The notes: generated by a model not told the origin, from the sequence alone. A stretch of 64,000 bases of DNA from Mucilaginibacter rubeus (GCF_003286415.2 NZ_CP043450.1:2914001-2978000); one strand, 5' to 3'. Counted from the stretch's first letter, positions 33,964 to 44,197 are shown. Numbers and translations: made by a program.

Positions 33964-34545
33964 CTACTTCCGCAAATAAAGGAAAGTAAGTAAAAGCAAG
34001 CTGTTAAGGTTCACCCTTAAATATCTCAGCGCTTTAGTAAGGTGGTTTTCGACTGTTTTTTCAGAAATACCCATAAGCTCCGCAATCTCCTTATTAGTTT
34101 TATACTGCTTGCGGCTCAACTCAAACACGTTGCGGCATTTTGGCGGCAACAGGTTTACTTCTGTCTCTACACGTTCCAGTAATTCTTTATAGTAATAATT
34201 CTCTTCTGTCGAATTATCGAAGCTGTTGCCTACCATAAGTAAAATCTCAGCATAGGAATTCCTCACCGCCTCGGCACGCTTATGGTTTAACACCAGGTAT
34301 TTTATCGATGTAAAAAGATATCCCTGTAATGACGTACGGATTTTCACCTGCTCCCTGTTAATCCAAAAGCTGGTAAAAAAATCCTGCACAATTTCTTTTG
34401 CGGTTTCCCTCTCTTTAAGACGTTTATACGCGGCAGCATAAAGTTTTAACCAATACCGGTTATAGATCTCTTCGAACGCGCCAATATCGCCAAACCCGAA
34501 GAGCTCAACTAATTGAATATCCGTATAATCACCAAACTTTTTCAT
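33964..34545 (-). CDS. ECF-type RNA polymerase sigma factor
   Basis: About 193 residues from the Met at 34545 (the frame extends to 34560). Region 2 (AFEEIYNRYWLKLYAAAYKRLKERETAKEIVQDFF) and region 4 (LPPKCRNVFELSRKQYKTNKEIAELMGISEKTVENHLTKAL) match the Bacteroidota sigma-70 family linked to FecR. It should drive transcription of the downstream SusC/SusD locus when released by FecR. It is divergent from the hemin operon. Confidence 0.95.
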   Translation of the reverse strand: MKKFGDYTDIQLVELFGFGDIGAFEEIYNRYWLKLYAAAYKRLKERETAKEIVQDFFTSFWINREQVKIRTSLQGYLFTSIKYLVLNHKRAEAVRNSYAEILLMVGNSFDNSTEENYYYKELLERVETEVNLLPPKCRNVFELSRKQYKTNKEIAELMGISEKTVENHLTKALRYLRVNLNSLLLLTFLYLRK

Positions 34546-34952
34546 TGCAAATAAAATCAACTTTTACAGCACTGAAACCGATATATCATTTAATCGTTTA
34601 ATTAACATTTAATTAGCCAATGAAATGATATTATCGCAGTTGCTTATTTGCGTTCAGCCATCGCTAACCCGCCTTTTTGGTATAAAAGAATAATTATCTT
34701 AGGTTATAACCAGCACAATATAAGATAAATTTATATCGCAAAGTAAAAATAGAATTATTAATTGTATTTATAACACTAAAAATAAAATTTTAATTTTTAT
34801 CGGTCGGAGCAGATAAACCTGCTCACCTATTCTATAAAAAGTTGAGCGGAACGCTAAATGTTAAATTCATAAATTTTCACTTACTATTTGGAATTAGTCT
34901 AATTAAATACTTGCTTTGCGTTATCAATTCACAGCTAATTCAAAATTTAACC
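34546..34952. other. Intergenic region between sigma factor and hemin operon
   Basis: A very AT-rich 407-bp gap between divergent genes. Apart from the candidate promoter at 34887-34918 I see no RNA motif or long repeat. The open frame reaching back to 34842 in phase with the HmuY-like gene has no signal-like start and is taken as leader. Confidence 0.5.
34887..34918 (+). promoter_or_regulatory. Candidate promoter of the hemin operon
   Basis: TTTG at 34887-34890, then 20 nt, then TTGCTTTG at 34911-34918, one base off the TAnnTTTG element. Spacing fits the Bacteroidota -33/-7 arrangement. The predicted start is near 34925, giving a leader of about 28 nt before ATG 34953. Confidence 0.45.
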
Positions 34953-35459
34953 ATGATCAACATTAAAAAATTAAGCTACAGGTTCCTGCTAACCGGCTTG
35001 TTAATGCCCGCTGGATATGCTTTTTCCCAAACCAGCCCGGTCAAAAAAATCCAAAACCTTAACGCCTCCGATAAAATGGTCTATTTTAACCTTGAAAAAG
35101 GAACAGAAGTAAGTGAAGCCGATACGGCCAAAACCGGGTGGGATATTTCTTTTCAGCATACCGGAGTTATTATTCAAAGTGCCGGAGAAGGACAGATTGT
35201 TTCTGAAACAACCTTCGACAAGGTTGATAAAGCACCGTCATCAGGTTATAAAAAAGGTAATCAGGCTGTTCCGTGGGGAAGCGGAAAAGGTTGGTATGCC
35301 TATAATATGGATAATCACCAGATTACCCCTATTCCGGGCAAGGTGATCTTTATCCATACCGCGGCAGGCAAATATTATAAACTGGTTATTGATAGCTATT
35401 ATAAGGATGGGCCAGACGGAGCATCAGGTAACTACACTTTCCGTTACAGCGCCCTTTAA
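34953..35459 (+). CDS. HmuY-like secreted heme-binding protein
   Basis: 168 residues from ATG 34953, chosen over an in-phase start at 34842 because it begins a clear signal peptide (RFLLTGLLMPAGYAFSQ). The mature part has the HmuY beta-fold pattern: DKMVYFNLEKGTEV, TGWDISFQHTGVI, WYAYNMDNHQITPIPGK, and the ending YTFRYSAL. HmuY proteins bind heme outside the cell and pass it to a receptor. There is no lipobox Cys, unlike the surface lipoprotein form, so it may be periplasmic or secreted. It is first in the hemin operon, 22 bp before the HmuT-like gene. Confidence 0.85.
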   Translation: MINIKKLSYRFLLTGLLMPAGYAFSQTSPVKKIQNLNASDKMVYFNLEKGTEVSEADTAKTGWDISFQHTGVIIQSAGEGQIVSETTFDKVDKAPSSGYKKGNQAVPWGSGKGWYAYNMDNHQITPIPGKVIFIHTAAGKYYKLVIDSYYKDGPDGASGNYTFRYSAL

Positions 35460-35481
35460 AATTCTCCCCTATTAATTTACT

Positions 35482-36330
35482 ATGAAATTATTTGCCAACC
35501 ACATAAAAACTATAGCCCTGTTCTTTTTGATGACTTTGGGTCTTAGCGCAAACGCGGCTATTCCTAAACGCATTATTACCTTAAGCGGCGCGTTAACAGA
35601 AACAGTTGACGCTTTAGGTTTTGGAAAAAGCATTGTTGCAGTTGATGTAACCAGTATTTACCCGGCATACATTACTTCCCTGCCCAAAGTGAGCAAAAAC
35701 CGCACGGTATCTGCCGAGGGCCTGATCTCATTTAAACCCGACCTTGTACTTGCGCCCGAAGGCAGTGTATCAAAGGAGATTGCCTACCAGCTGCAATCGG
35801 CCGGTATAAATCTTGTGAATATTAAACAGGACTATTCTGTAAGCGGCTCTATAGCATTTATTAAAGCGGTAGCAGCTGCATTACAGGTTCCTGCTAAAGG
35901 TGAGGCTTTAGCTAAGCAAACACAGGCCAAAGTTGATAAAGCGCTCGCCGCGGTTAAGCAATCTACCCGGACTCCTAAAGTATTGTTTATTTACGCCCGT
36001 GGTACCGGCGTAATGCTGGTTGCCGGGCAACACACCAATATCGACGCTATTATTGCATTAGCCGGCGGTAAAAACGCGGCTCAAGGCTTTGACAACTTTA
36101 AGCCTTATACTACCGAATCATTAATTGAAGCTAACCCGGATGTGATACTAATGTTTGATTTCGGACTAAGTAGCCTGGGCGGCGCCGACGCGGTTTTGAA
36201 AATGCCGGGGGTAGCTCAAACCAATGCAGGTAAAAACAAAAAAATAGTGCAGATGGACGGCGAGCTTTTGATCAACTTCAGCGTAAGGCTTGATCAGGCT
36301 ATCGCTACTCTGAATAAAAACCTGCAATGA
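35482..36330 (+). CDS. hmuT: Hemin ABC transporter substrate-binding protein
   Basis: 282 residues with a signal peptide (cleavage near ANA-A). It has the class III periplasmic binding fold: RIITLSGALTETVDALGFG, SAEGLISFKPDLVLAPEGSV, and GTGVMLVAGQHTNIDAIIALAGGKNAAQGFDNFKPYTTESLIEANPDVIL, as in HmuT/ShuT. It carries hemin through the periplasm to the permease. Its end overlaps the permease gene by 4 bp. Confidence 0.94.
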   Translation: MKLFANHIKTIALFFLMTLGLSANAAIPKRIITLSGALTETVDALGFGKSIVAVDVTSIYPAYITSLPKVSKNRTVSAEGLISFKPDLVLAPEGSVSKEIAYQLQSAGINLVNIKQDYSVSGSIAFIKAVAAALQVPAKGEALAKQTQAKVDKALAAVKQSTRTPKVLFIYARGTGVMLVAGQHTNIDAIIALAGGKNAAQGFDNFKPYTTESLIEANPDVILMFDFGLSSLGGADAVLKMPGVAQTNAGKNKKIVQMDGELLINFSVRLDQAIATLNKNLQ

Positions 36331-37367
36331 AAAACGGACTGATCTATATATTGTTAGGCATAGGCGTTTTTCTTACAGCGGCATTGTCATTAAGCATGGG
36401 CGCTATGAAAATCCCCGTTCAGGATGTGCTGCTAATATTGGTAAAAAAAACCGGGCTATTCGGGAACACACCTGTTGATGAACAATACGATACCGTATTA
36501 ACCATTGTACGTATGCCAAGGGTTATTATGGGTTTGCTTGTCGGCGCAGCCCTGGGTATCTCAGGAGCAGCCATCCAGGGCATTTTTCGTAACCCGCTTG
36601 CCGAGCCTGGGCTTATCGGCATATCATCCGGGGCATCACTATTCGCAGTACTGATCATCGCTGCAGAAACGGCTTTTCTGGCTGGTTTAAGCAATTTACT
36701 CGGTTATTATTTACTCGCTTTCGGTTCATTTGCAGGTGCTGGTATTGCTACGCTTGTTGTGTACCAGATTTCCCGTAATGATGGGAAACCCAATGTAGCT
36801 ACCATGCTACTGGCCGGCATTGCGGTGAATGCCCTTGCCGGGGCCTTAACCGGTCTGATTACCTATATGGCTAATGATCAGCAGTTACGAAACATTACTT
36901 TTTGGTTGCTGGGCAGCCTTGGCGGTGCTACCTGGCAAATTGTTTTGTGTCTCATACCCTTTGTATTTGTTCCGCTGATTTTGCTCCCATTTATGGCTAA
37001 AACGTTGAATGCATTTGCGTTGGGCGAAACACAAGCGCAGCAGTTGGGATTACCTGTTGGCAGGGTAAAACGCTGGGTGGTTGTACTGGCCACTTTGGCC
37101 GTAGGGGCTTCGGTAGCGGTATCAGGCATAATCAGCTTTGTTGGTTTGCTGGTACCGCACATGACCAGGCTTATTTTCGGCGTGGATAACCGCCGTGTAT
37201 TGCCGGCATCCGCATTGCTGGGCGCTCTGATCCTTACCTTGGCCGATATGATAGCCCGCAAGGTTGTTGCACCGGTGGAGCTGCCAATAGGTGTTATTAC
37301 AGCCCTGTTAGGCACCCCGGTTTTCCTGTATATTTTAATAAAAGACAAAAAGAAAATTGCCCGATAA
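36327..37367 (+). CDS. hmuU: Hemin ABC transporter permease (FecCD family)
   Basis: 346 residues with about ten hydrophobic helices and FecCD motifs: RMPRVIMGLLVGAALGISGAAIQGIFRNPLAEPGLIGIS in the first third and GIISFVGLLVPHMTRLIFGVDNRRVLPASALLGA near the end. It forms the inner-membrane channel for hemin with HmuT and HmuV. It is coupled to its neighbours by the overlap upstream and a 4-bp gap downstream. Confidence 0.95.
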   Translation: MKNGLIYILLGIGVFLTAALSLSMGAMKIPVQDVLLILVKKTGLFGNTPVDEQYDTVLTIVRMPRVIMGLLVGAALGISGAAIQGIFRNPLAEPGLIGISSGASLFAVLIIAAETAFLAGLSNLLGYYLLAFGSFAGAGIATLVVYQISRNDGKPNVATMLLAGIAVNALAGALTGLITYMANDQQLRNITFWLLGSLGGATWQIVLCLIPFVFVPLILLPFMAKTLNAFALGETQAQQLGLPVGRVKRWVVVLATLAVGASVAVSGIISFVGLLVPHMTRLIFGVDNRRVLPASALLGALILTLADMIARKVVAPVELPIGVITALLGTPVFLYILIKDKKKIAR

Positions 37368-37371
37368 TATT

Positions 37372-38190
37372 ATGCTTACAGTTGAAAACGTAACTTATAA
37401 AACGGGGAAACATACCCTGGTAAAAGATATCTCGTTCATGGTTCAGCCGGGCGAGATCATGGTCATACTGGGCGCCAACGGAGCAGGAAAATCATCTTTA
37501 ATGCGTTTGCTGAGTGCCGAGAAGAAGCTGTCTGCAGGTTCGATCTCCCTGTCAGGCAAAGCCCTGAACAGCTACACGGCAAAAGAGCTGGCGTTAAAGC
37601 GTGCTATCCTCAATCAGCAAAACATCGTTAACCTCGATTTTTCGGCGATGGAGATTGTACAGATGGGGCGTTATCCGCACTACGGCAACAAGCCGATGAC
37701 GCACGACCTGGATATAATTAATGAGGTAATGACGGTCACAGGCACAACGCACATGGCCGACCGCTCCTTCCTGTCATTATCCGGCGGCGAACAGCAGCGG
37801 GTACATCTGGCACGTGTACTGGCCCAGATATGGGATACACCCGAGGCACTGTTATTACTTGATGAACCGGTATCTGGTATGGATATTCTGTATCAGCAGC
37901 AAACCTTATCGCTGGCACATATGCTGGCGAAAAAAGGTTTTATGGTGGTAGCTATCCTACATGATATTAACCTTGCCGCCCAATATGCCGACAACATCAT
38001 GATGCTGAAAAACGGGCGTAAATGGTATCATGGCGCACCCGCCGACATACTGAGCACCAAAAGTATCTACGATGTTTTTGAAACCGAGGCCGATGTTTTT
38101 ACCAACCCAAACACACTCAAACAACTCATTATGCCCAAAGTGATCACGCATCACCTGAGCGAACAAAATTTAAAACCCTTCACACTATAA
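37372..38190 (+). CDS. hmuV: Hemin ABC transporter ATP-binding protein
   Basis: 272 residues from ATG 37372. An in-phase TTG at 37357 would overlap the permease stop and is not needed. Walker A is GANGAGKSS, the Q-loop is near LNQQNIV, the signature is LSGGEQQRVHLARVLAQ, Walker B is ALLLLDEPVSGMD and the switch His is in AILHDINLAAQYAD. It powers hemin import. It is 2 bp before the hmuS gene. Confidence 0.95.
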   Translation: MLTVENVTYKTGKHTLVKDISFMVQPGEIMVILGANGAGKSSLMRLLSAEKKLSAGSISLSGKALNSYTAKELALKRAILNQQNIVNLDFSAMEIVQMGRYPHYGNKPMTHDLDIINEVMTVTGTTHMADRSFLSLSGGEQQRVHLARVLAQIWDTPEALLLLDEPVSGMDILYQQQTLSLAHMLAKKGFMVVAILHDINLAAQYADNIMMLKNGRKWYHGAPADILSTKSIYDVFETEADVFTNPNTLKQLIMPKVITHHLSEQNLKPFTL

Positions 38191-38192
38191 AT

Positions 38193-39203
38193 ATGGAAAC
38201 CATATCACTAAAAGAACAATATCTTACATTCAAAGCCGAAAACCCCAAAACGAGGATTCGCGATATCGCTACTGCACTAAATGTAAGCGAAGCCGAATTG
38301 CTGATGACCGGTATCGGCGAAAACGTAACCATTCTTGAAAATAAATTTGAAGACCTGCTGAAAGAAATAACCGGTTTAGGCTATGTGATGGCCCTTACCC
38401 GTAATGAATATTGCGTGCACGAACGCAAAGGCGTTTACGAAAACGTTTCCTTCAGCACCCATGCCGGCTTGGTTTTAGGTCCGGATATCGATCTGCGTTT
38501 ATTCATGAGCCAGTGGAAATTGGGTTTTGCCGTTGAAGACAATAACCTTAAAAGCCTCCAGTTTTTTGACGCTAACGGTGTTGCCATACATAAGATCTAT
38601 CTCACAGATAAAAGTAACGTTGAAACATACCATGAACTTGTTACCCGCTTCCGTAAAGAGGATCAGCAACCAGTAGCGTTACTGCCAACAGAACCGGCAG
38701 CTAAACCTAATATTACTGATGATGAAGTTGATGTAACAGCATTTCAACAAGCCTGGACAGCCTTGCAAGATACCCATGAGTTTTTTGGTTTATTGAAACG
38801 TTTTAACCTTAACCGTACACAGGCTTTGCGGCTTGCCCCGGCAGGATTTGCAAAACAGATTAATGTTGATGATTTTAAAACCGTAATGCAGAGCTGCGCT
38901 GCAAAACAGGTACCGATCATGGTATTTGTTGGCAATCATGGCTGCATCCAAATTCATACCGGTACGGTTACACGCATTGTAGAAATGGACGTGTGGTTTA
39001 ACGTGCTCGATCCGGAGTTTAACCTGCACTTACGAATGGACGCCATTGCATCGGTATGGCACGTGATTAAACCATCGAGCGATGGAGATATTAATTCCCT
39101 GGAGCTTTTCGATAATGAAGGTGAAATGATCGTTCAGGTATTCGGAAAACGTAAACCAGGACTACCCGAATTAAACGAGTGGCGCGAAGTATTGGCCCTG
39201 TAA
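38193..39203 (+). CDS. hmuS: Hemin-degrading factor (HmuS family)
   Basis: 336 residues made of two repeated HmuS/ChuX-like halves. The first half has AENPKTRIRDIATALNVSEAEL, NEYCVHERKGVYENV and the residues that hold heme. The second half repeats the pattern with FVGNHGCIQIHTGTV and DPEFNLHLRMDAI. HmuS binds cytosolic hemin and helps release iron. It is the last gene of the operon, followed by a terminator hairpin. Confidence 0.94.
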   Translation: METISLKEQYLTFKAENPKTRIRDIATALNVSEAELLMTGIGENVTILENKFEDLLKEITGLGYVMALTRNEYCVHERKGVYENVSFSTHAGLVLGPDIDLRLFMSQWKLGFAVEDNNLKSLQFFDANGVAIHKIYLTDKSNVETYHELVTRFRKEDQQPVALLPTEPAAKPNITDDEVDVTAFQQAWTALQDTHEFFGLLKRFNLNRTQALRLAPAGFAKQINVDDFKTVMQSCAAKQVPIMVFVGNHGCIQIHTGTVTRIVEMDVWFNVLDPEFNLHLRMDAIASVWHVIKPSSDGDINSLELFDNEGEMIVQVFGKRKPGLPELNEWREVLAL

Positions 39204-39232
39204 TAGCGGCAGATCTCATCAACGATGACTTG

Positions 39233-39272
39233 TTTTCCGGCGAGCCTTTAAGAGACACGCCTCGCCGGAAAA
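39233..39272. terminator. Terminator hairpin of the hemin operon
   Basis: TTTTCCGGCGAG (39233-39244) and CTCGCCGGAAAA (39261-39272) form a 12-bp stem around a 16-nt loop. It lies 30 bp after hmuS and 66 bp from the end of the convergent hybrid sensor gene. It could serve both strands. Confidence 0.7.
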
Positions 39273-39337
39273 CGAGTATTGGCACATAGCGTTAGGCTAT
39301 TTTAATAACAAATTGAACGAGACAACCACACGCTAAA

Positions 39338-42300
39338 CTATCTTCTATCAGCCATCTGCCCTACTATCGAATTCTTAAAATTCTTTCTGTATTTTTTGAT
39401 ATACTCGGATGGTTTGGAATCAAACAGTTTCTTAAACTGTTCACGGAAGTATTTGATATCCTTTATTCCAACGGCGTAGGCAGTTTCCAGGATATTTAAA
39501 TCGGTATGCACAAACAGCTGAGCCGCTTTTCGCAGCCTGATGGACCTTATGAAGCTGTTGGCGGGCTGCCCGGAAATCATTTTAATCTTTTTATAAATAC
39601 TGGAATAGGACATGCTTAATTCGGCAGCCAGGGATTGAAGGTTAAAGTCCGGATCAGTTATATGCTCTTCAACAATCTTAATGCAGGAATCCAGAAACGC
39701 CTTATATTCTATGGATACACAATGCGGGTTATTGTTCAGCGTAATCTCGTTATAAAAATATTGCTGAAGGGTATTCCTGCTCTTGAGCAGCCCGCTAACC
39801 CTCGCTTTCAGAATATCTTTATCAAAAGGTTTACCGATGTAATCATCAGCACCGCCTTCAATACCTTTTAGTTTAATTTCATTTGATGCACTTGCCGTTA
39901 AAAGGACCACGGGCACATGTGAGGTGGTCATGTTTTCCTTAATGGCAGTACAAACTTCTATACCTGTCATACCCTGCATCATTACATCGCATATTACAAT
40001 ATCCGGCCATTGGTCGTTAATTATTTTTAGCCCTTCCTCCCCGTTTGAAGCTGCAAGTACATGGTAATCCAGCTTAAACAGCTGTCGGAGATATTCTCTC
40101 ATATCCTCATGATCATCGATAATTAACAAGGTTTTAAGTTCAGATAATGGCTGCTCCTCTCCCGGGTTTTCTGTCGATACGATATCGTTGGCAGTAGTTT
40201 CAGCGTCAATCAGCTCTTTCAAAAATTCAGAAGTGCTTGTTGATTGCTCCACAACAACAAGGTCTTTAAAATGAGATTTTCCTTTTTGTAGAGTGATTGT
40301 AAAAGAAGTTCCCTTTCCAATCTCACTTTGATACGAAACTGTTCCGGCTTGGCGCTCTACAAAATTTTTGACAAGATAGAGCCCGAGACCAAATCCTCCG
40401 GTTGATGTAGCGGCCAGATCTGACACCTGGTAAAAACGGCTAAAAAGCTTATCTCCCACTTCGGCCGGGATCCCGCAACCGGTATCTTCAACAAACATTA
40501 TAACTGTGTCTTCAGTTCCCTCAACACGCACGCTAATTTTTCCCCGATTAGGCGTGAATTTCATCGCGTTGGAAAGTAAGTTGAACAACACGATTTCTGT
40601 CTTTTCCCTATCCATGTAGATATTCAAGCAATCGGTAGATGCCGTGAATTCCAGTTGGATTTTCTTCCTTTTTGCCTCGTGTACAAAACATAAATACACT
40701 TCCCTGCACAGATCAATCAGGTTAACACTGCTAATCCTTAGCTGATCAGATTCTGATTCGGCTTTCTTAAAAAGAAGAAGCTGATCTACCAGGCCTAATA
40801 ACCGGCGCGCATTTCTGTAAACAATGGTCAAATTCGATGTATCTACACTCTTGCCCGGAGCATATAATATTTCTTTGATCGGATTGATGATCAATGTCAG
40901 CGGCGTTCGGAATTCGTGAGAAATATTAGTAAAGAATGCAAGCTTCCGTTCGCTCAACTCCTTTTCCTTTTCACTTTCGTAATGCGCTATCTGGATTTCA
41001 TATTTCAATTTAGCCTGATGATCCCTGTATAAAAGATACAGATAGATCAATCCGCCAACAAATATGGCATAAAGTGAATATGCCCACCAGGTGCGGTACC
41101 ATGGTGGAGAAATAATGATGACGAGGGATTTAGGATGCGTGTTCCAGATGCCATCATTATTACTTGCAATAACTTTAAATGTATACGTTCCCGGATTGAG
41201 GTTGGTATAAGTAACCTTGCGCTGGTTGTTGTTAAAATTCCATTTTTCATCAAAACCGTCCAGCTTGTACTTGTATAGGTTTTTCTCTGAATGGGTATAA
41301 TTAAGTGTTACAAATTCAATTGAAAATACATTTTGATCATAATCAAGCACAACGGTATCTGCCAGGCTAACCGGTTTTGTCAACGGCGAATTCGCACCCG
41401 GTATCACCGATTTATTAAAAACCTGGAAGTCGCTAAAATAGATGCGGGGGATTTTATTGTTCCATTTAATTTTTGAAGGGTCGAAAACAACCACGCCAGA
41501 ATTTCCTCCTAAATACATTTGCCCGTCTGAAGACTGGTAGATAAGCGAATGAGAAAATACGCCGTCACCTTCATCAAAATTAGTAACAGCTAAAGTGCCG
41601 GGGGTAAATTTTGAGATCCCGGTAGCAGAGTTGATCCAAAGATCCCCCAGGCCATCTGCAATAAGATTATTAAAAACGTTGCTTGCAAAGCCATTTTTGC
41701 GTGAATAAACAATGAATGAATCACTTGCCGGGATATATTCATCTAAACCGTCTGCAGTACAGATCCAGATATTCTGCTTACTGTCCTCAAAAACGCAATG
41801 CACGATATTATTGCTCAGGCAGCCCGTAAGCTTATCATTATAAGTATAGTGATGGAAGATCCCGGTTTTGGGATCAAAACGATCTACGCCGTTCCCGCTT
41901 GTTCCAATCCACACATTCCCCTTATGATCTTTTAAAAGGTTGTAGATATGATTACTCGCTATTGAATTAGGATTTCTATCGTCGTTATAAAAATGTTTAA
42001 ATTGCTTTTTTTCTTCATTGTATATCTTTAGGCCTGCGTCTGTAGCCAGCCAATACTCGTGTGGATTAACTTCAAGAATATCCCTAAAAACATCCTCATT
42101 AAAGAAATTACTTAAAGCCGAATGATGAAAATGATGGATAAAATTGTTACTCCTGCTGTCAAACTTGTCGAAGCCATTTTCTGTAGCGGCCCACAACACA
42201 CCTTCGTGGTCTAAATAAATTTTCCCGATCTGATTGCTGCTGATACTTGCCGGATCGGCGCTATGGCGAAATAACCTGGACTTTTTCTCTTTTAAATCGA

Positions 42301-43474
42301 ATTGGTAAAGACCGTCATTTGTTGCCAACCAAAGTATATCACCCTGCAGCAACATACTTTTGGCCTCGCGTGGTGTAATTGACAACGGGATAAAGTGGAA
42401 TTTATATTGCGTGAAATCAACTTTAGTTAAAGCATCCTTTCCGCAAAGCCACATAATACCTGCACCATCGTTGTACACGTAGCTATCTGCGATGCTATTT
42501 GCATCTCCGATTTTATGCCATTGCCCGTTTTCTTTATTTACGAAATAGAATCCCGCGTTACTGCCGACCACTAAGGATGAATCATTGGCCGACTCAATAC
42601 AAAAAGCACCGATATTGATATTATCATGGCTTGAAAACCTCATATAATGTAGACTGTTAGGCTCAAAGCAAAAAAGACCGCTCCAGTAAGTACCTACCCA
42701 AATACAATCCGTTTTTTTATCGTAAAAAAGGCTCCATATATCATTGGGGCTTTTTGCATGCACCGACTCGGCTTGCAGATAGTTGGTAAAGCGTTTATTT
42801 ACTTTATCAAATTTGTTCAACCCGCCATTCCAGTTTCCCAGCCACAGATTGTTCTTGTTATCCTCAACAATGGCGTTTACCGACTTCCCTTTTATTGCAA
42901 ACTTACTATGCGCGTTAGGCTTATAAGTAATAAATGAACGGGAACCGGCCACAAATTGATCAAAGCCATCATCTGTACCAATCCAAATAACACCTTCTTT
43001 ATCACATAAAATTGAAAATATCTTATTGTTACTTAAGGATTGACTGGCCTTATCGCTGTGGTAAAACCGTTCAAATTTTTCCGTATTCGGATCAAAAACA
43101 TTCAGGCCATCCATCGTGCCAACCCATATTTTTCCGTTTTTGTCTTCGGCAAGGGCATTAATGTAGTTTGAACTTATGCTGGCTGTGTTTCCCGGAATAT
43201 TAACTAAATTTTGAAAAGTATATCCATCAAACCGGCAAAGACCATTATCTGTGCCGATCCACATGTACCCTCGACTGTCTTTCAAGGCGCTTGTCACGTT
43301 TTCGGATGGAAGGCCATCGTGCGTAGTGTATGATTTCAGCGCAAAACTTCTGATGTCGTTGCCGGTAAAGCTTGCCGGGGTTTGCCCGTTCAGGCGATTT
43401 ATACCTAAAAGACTAATAAAAAATATAAACAAGACAGCTCCACGCATCATAATTACTGTACTAAATACACTCAT
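39338..43474 (-). CDS. Hybrid two-component system sensor/regulator (HTCS)
   Basis: 1378 residues; Met10 at 43447 is an alternative start that places the signal segment at the terminus. The periplasmic region is two seven-bladed propellers of Reg_prop repeats (motifs such as WIGTDNGLCRFD, VWIGTSGNGVDRFDP; about 35-710). It is followed by a Y_Y_Y domain (about 730-795) and a membrane helix near 805. The cytoplasmic part has HisKA with His853 in FTNISHEFRTPLTL, HATPase (about 960-1070), a receiver domain with Asp1163 in ICDVMM, and a C-terminal AraC-type HTH (about 1265-1370). Such proteins sense a glycan fragment and activate adjacent polysaccharide genes. The likely targets are the GH5-like gene and the SusC/SusD pair at 44198-50826, whose SusC lacks an STN domain. 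Confidence 0.96.
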   Translation of the reverse strand: MSVFSTVIMMRGAVLFIFFISLLGINRLNGQTPASFTGNDIRSFALKSYTTHDGLPSENVTSALKDSRGYMWIGTDNGLCRFDGYTFQNLVNIPGNTASISSNYINALAEDKNGKIWVGTMDGLNVFDPNTEKFERFYHSDKASQSLSNNKIFSILCDKEGVIWIGTDDGFDQFVAGSRSFITYKPNAHSKFAIKGKSVNAIVEDNKNNLWLGNWNGGLNKFDKVNKRFTNYLQAESVHAKSPNDIWSLFYDKKTDCIWVGTYWSGLFCFEPNSLHYMRFSSHDNINIGAFCIESANDSSLVVGSNAGFYFVNKENGQWHKIGDANSIADSYVYNDGAGIMWLCGKDALTKVDFTQYKFHFIPLSITPREAKSMLLQGDILWLATNDGLYQFDLKEKKSRLFRHSADPASISSNQIGKIYLDHEGVLWAATENGFDKFDSRSNNFIHHFHHSALSNFFNEDVFRDILEVNPHEYWLATDAGLKIYNEEKKQFKHFYNDDRNPNSIASNHIYNLLKDHKGNVWIGTSGNGVDRFDPKTGIFHHYTYNDKLTGCLSNNIVHCVFEDSKQNIWICTADGLDEYIPASDSFIVYSRKNGFASNVFNNLIADGLGDLWINSATGISKFTPGTLAVTNFDEGDGVFSHSLIYQSSDGQMYLGGNSGVVVFDPSKIKWNNKIPRIYFSDFQVFNKSVIPGANSPLTKPVSLADTVVLDYDQNVFSIEFVTLNYTHSEKNLYKYKLDGFDEKWNFNNNQRKVTYTNLNPGTYTFKVIASNNDGIWNTHPKSLVIIISPPWYRTWWAYSLYAIFVGGLIYLYLLYRDHQAKLKYEIQIAHYESEKEKELSERKLAFFTNISHEFRTPLTLIINPIKEILYAPGKSVDTSNLTIVYRNARRLLGLVDQLLLFKKAESESDQLRISSVNLIDLCREVYLCFVHEAKRKKIQLEFTASTDCLNIYMDREKTEIVLFNLLSNAMKFTPNRGKISVRVEGTEDTVIMFVEDTGCGIPAEVGDKLFSRFYQVSDLAATSTGGFGLGLYLVKNFVERQAGTVSYQSEIGKGTSFTITLQKGKSHFKDLVVVEQSTSTSEFLKELIDAETTANDIVSTENPGEEQPLSELKTLLIIDDHEDMREYLRQLFKLDYHVLAASNGEEGLKIINDQWPDIVICDVMMQGMTGIEVCTAIKENMTTSHVPVVLLTASASNEIKLKGIEGGADDYIGKPFDKDILKARVSGLLKSRNTLQQYFYNEITLNNNPHCVSIEYKAFLDSCIKIVEEHITDPDFNLQSLAAELSMSYSSIYKKIKMISGQPANSFIRSIRLRKAAQLFVHTDLNILETAYAVGIKDIKYFREQFKKLFDSKPSEYIKKYRKNFKNSIVGQMADRR

Positions 43475-44197
43475 AAAGCCAAGCAGGGAACATTTCAGAG
43501 AAGCCGGAAGAGGATCGTTAGCTTGCTAAAAACCCTGCAAATTGTCCACTCAAAATTGAAAGCTTAATTTAAACCTGATATATTGCCTTACGTTCAAATC
43601 AATAAAATAACATTTATTTAACTTAAACAGATCGGTTTCATCAGATCAATAAATTTATAGCCCAATCTCTCGTACTACTAAGAAATATTAAGTTTATAAG
43701 GCACTCAAATCTAAATTATTAATTGTATTTATTACAATAATTTTCAAAACTATTTCGCTTGCTTTTCACTCAAAAAAATAATAAAAACATCGCGATGTCT
43801 TGGGTTATCTATTGAAATCGCATTTTAATGCCACTTTATCCCCGCAATATGGCGGCTTTCCCCCTTCTCTGTTTCTGGTTTTTAAGTGAGATTTAGCTTA
43901 AACCATATAAACAAGGATTACCCTTTTCCATTATTGCTTACAGCCATTTTTCAAATGGCGATTTAGGTTATTGACCAAGGCATTTGTCGATGACCGGTAA
44001 TTAATTATTGGCAAGGGTACCCGATTTTGAAATATGTCTGCCACAAAAATATTGGGATTTCTATCACAGGTGCCGCCGATTGTCATACAGTCAGGTGTTT
44101 GCATAATCGGCCTCGTGTTAACACGGGGACGGCCTCCACCGCGTTAATCGCGTTTGTTAATCATTCCTATCAATCATTAAACATTCATTATAAAATT
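43475..44197. other. Divergent regulatory gap between HTCS and GH5-like gene
   Basis: A 723-bp AT-rich region. The frame open from 44027 in phase with the GH5-like gene lacks a signal-like start and is treated as leader. I see no RNA motif, palindrome of note or other ORF with support. Confidence 0.5.

Noticed and set aside
34842..34952. N-terminal extension of the HmuY-like gene
   Set aside because: In phase, but it lies across the candidate promoter, and the signal peptide only begins at 34953.
44027..44197. N-terminal extension of the GH5-like gene
   Set aside because: The lipoprotein signal starts at 44198; the upstream 57 codons have no export features and lie in the promoter region.
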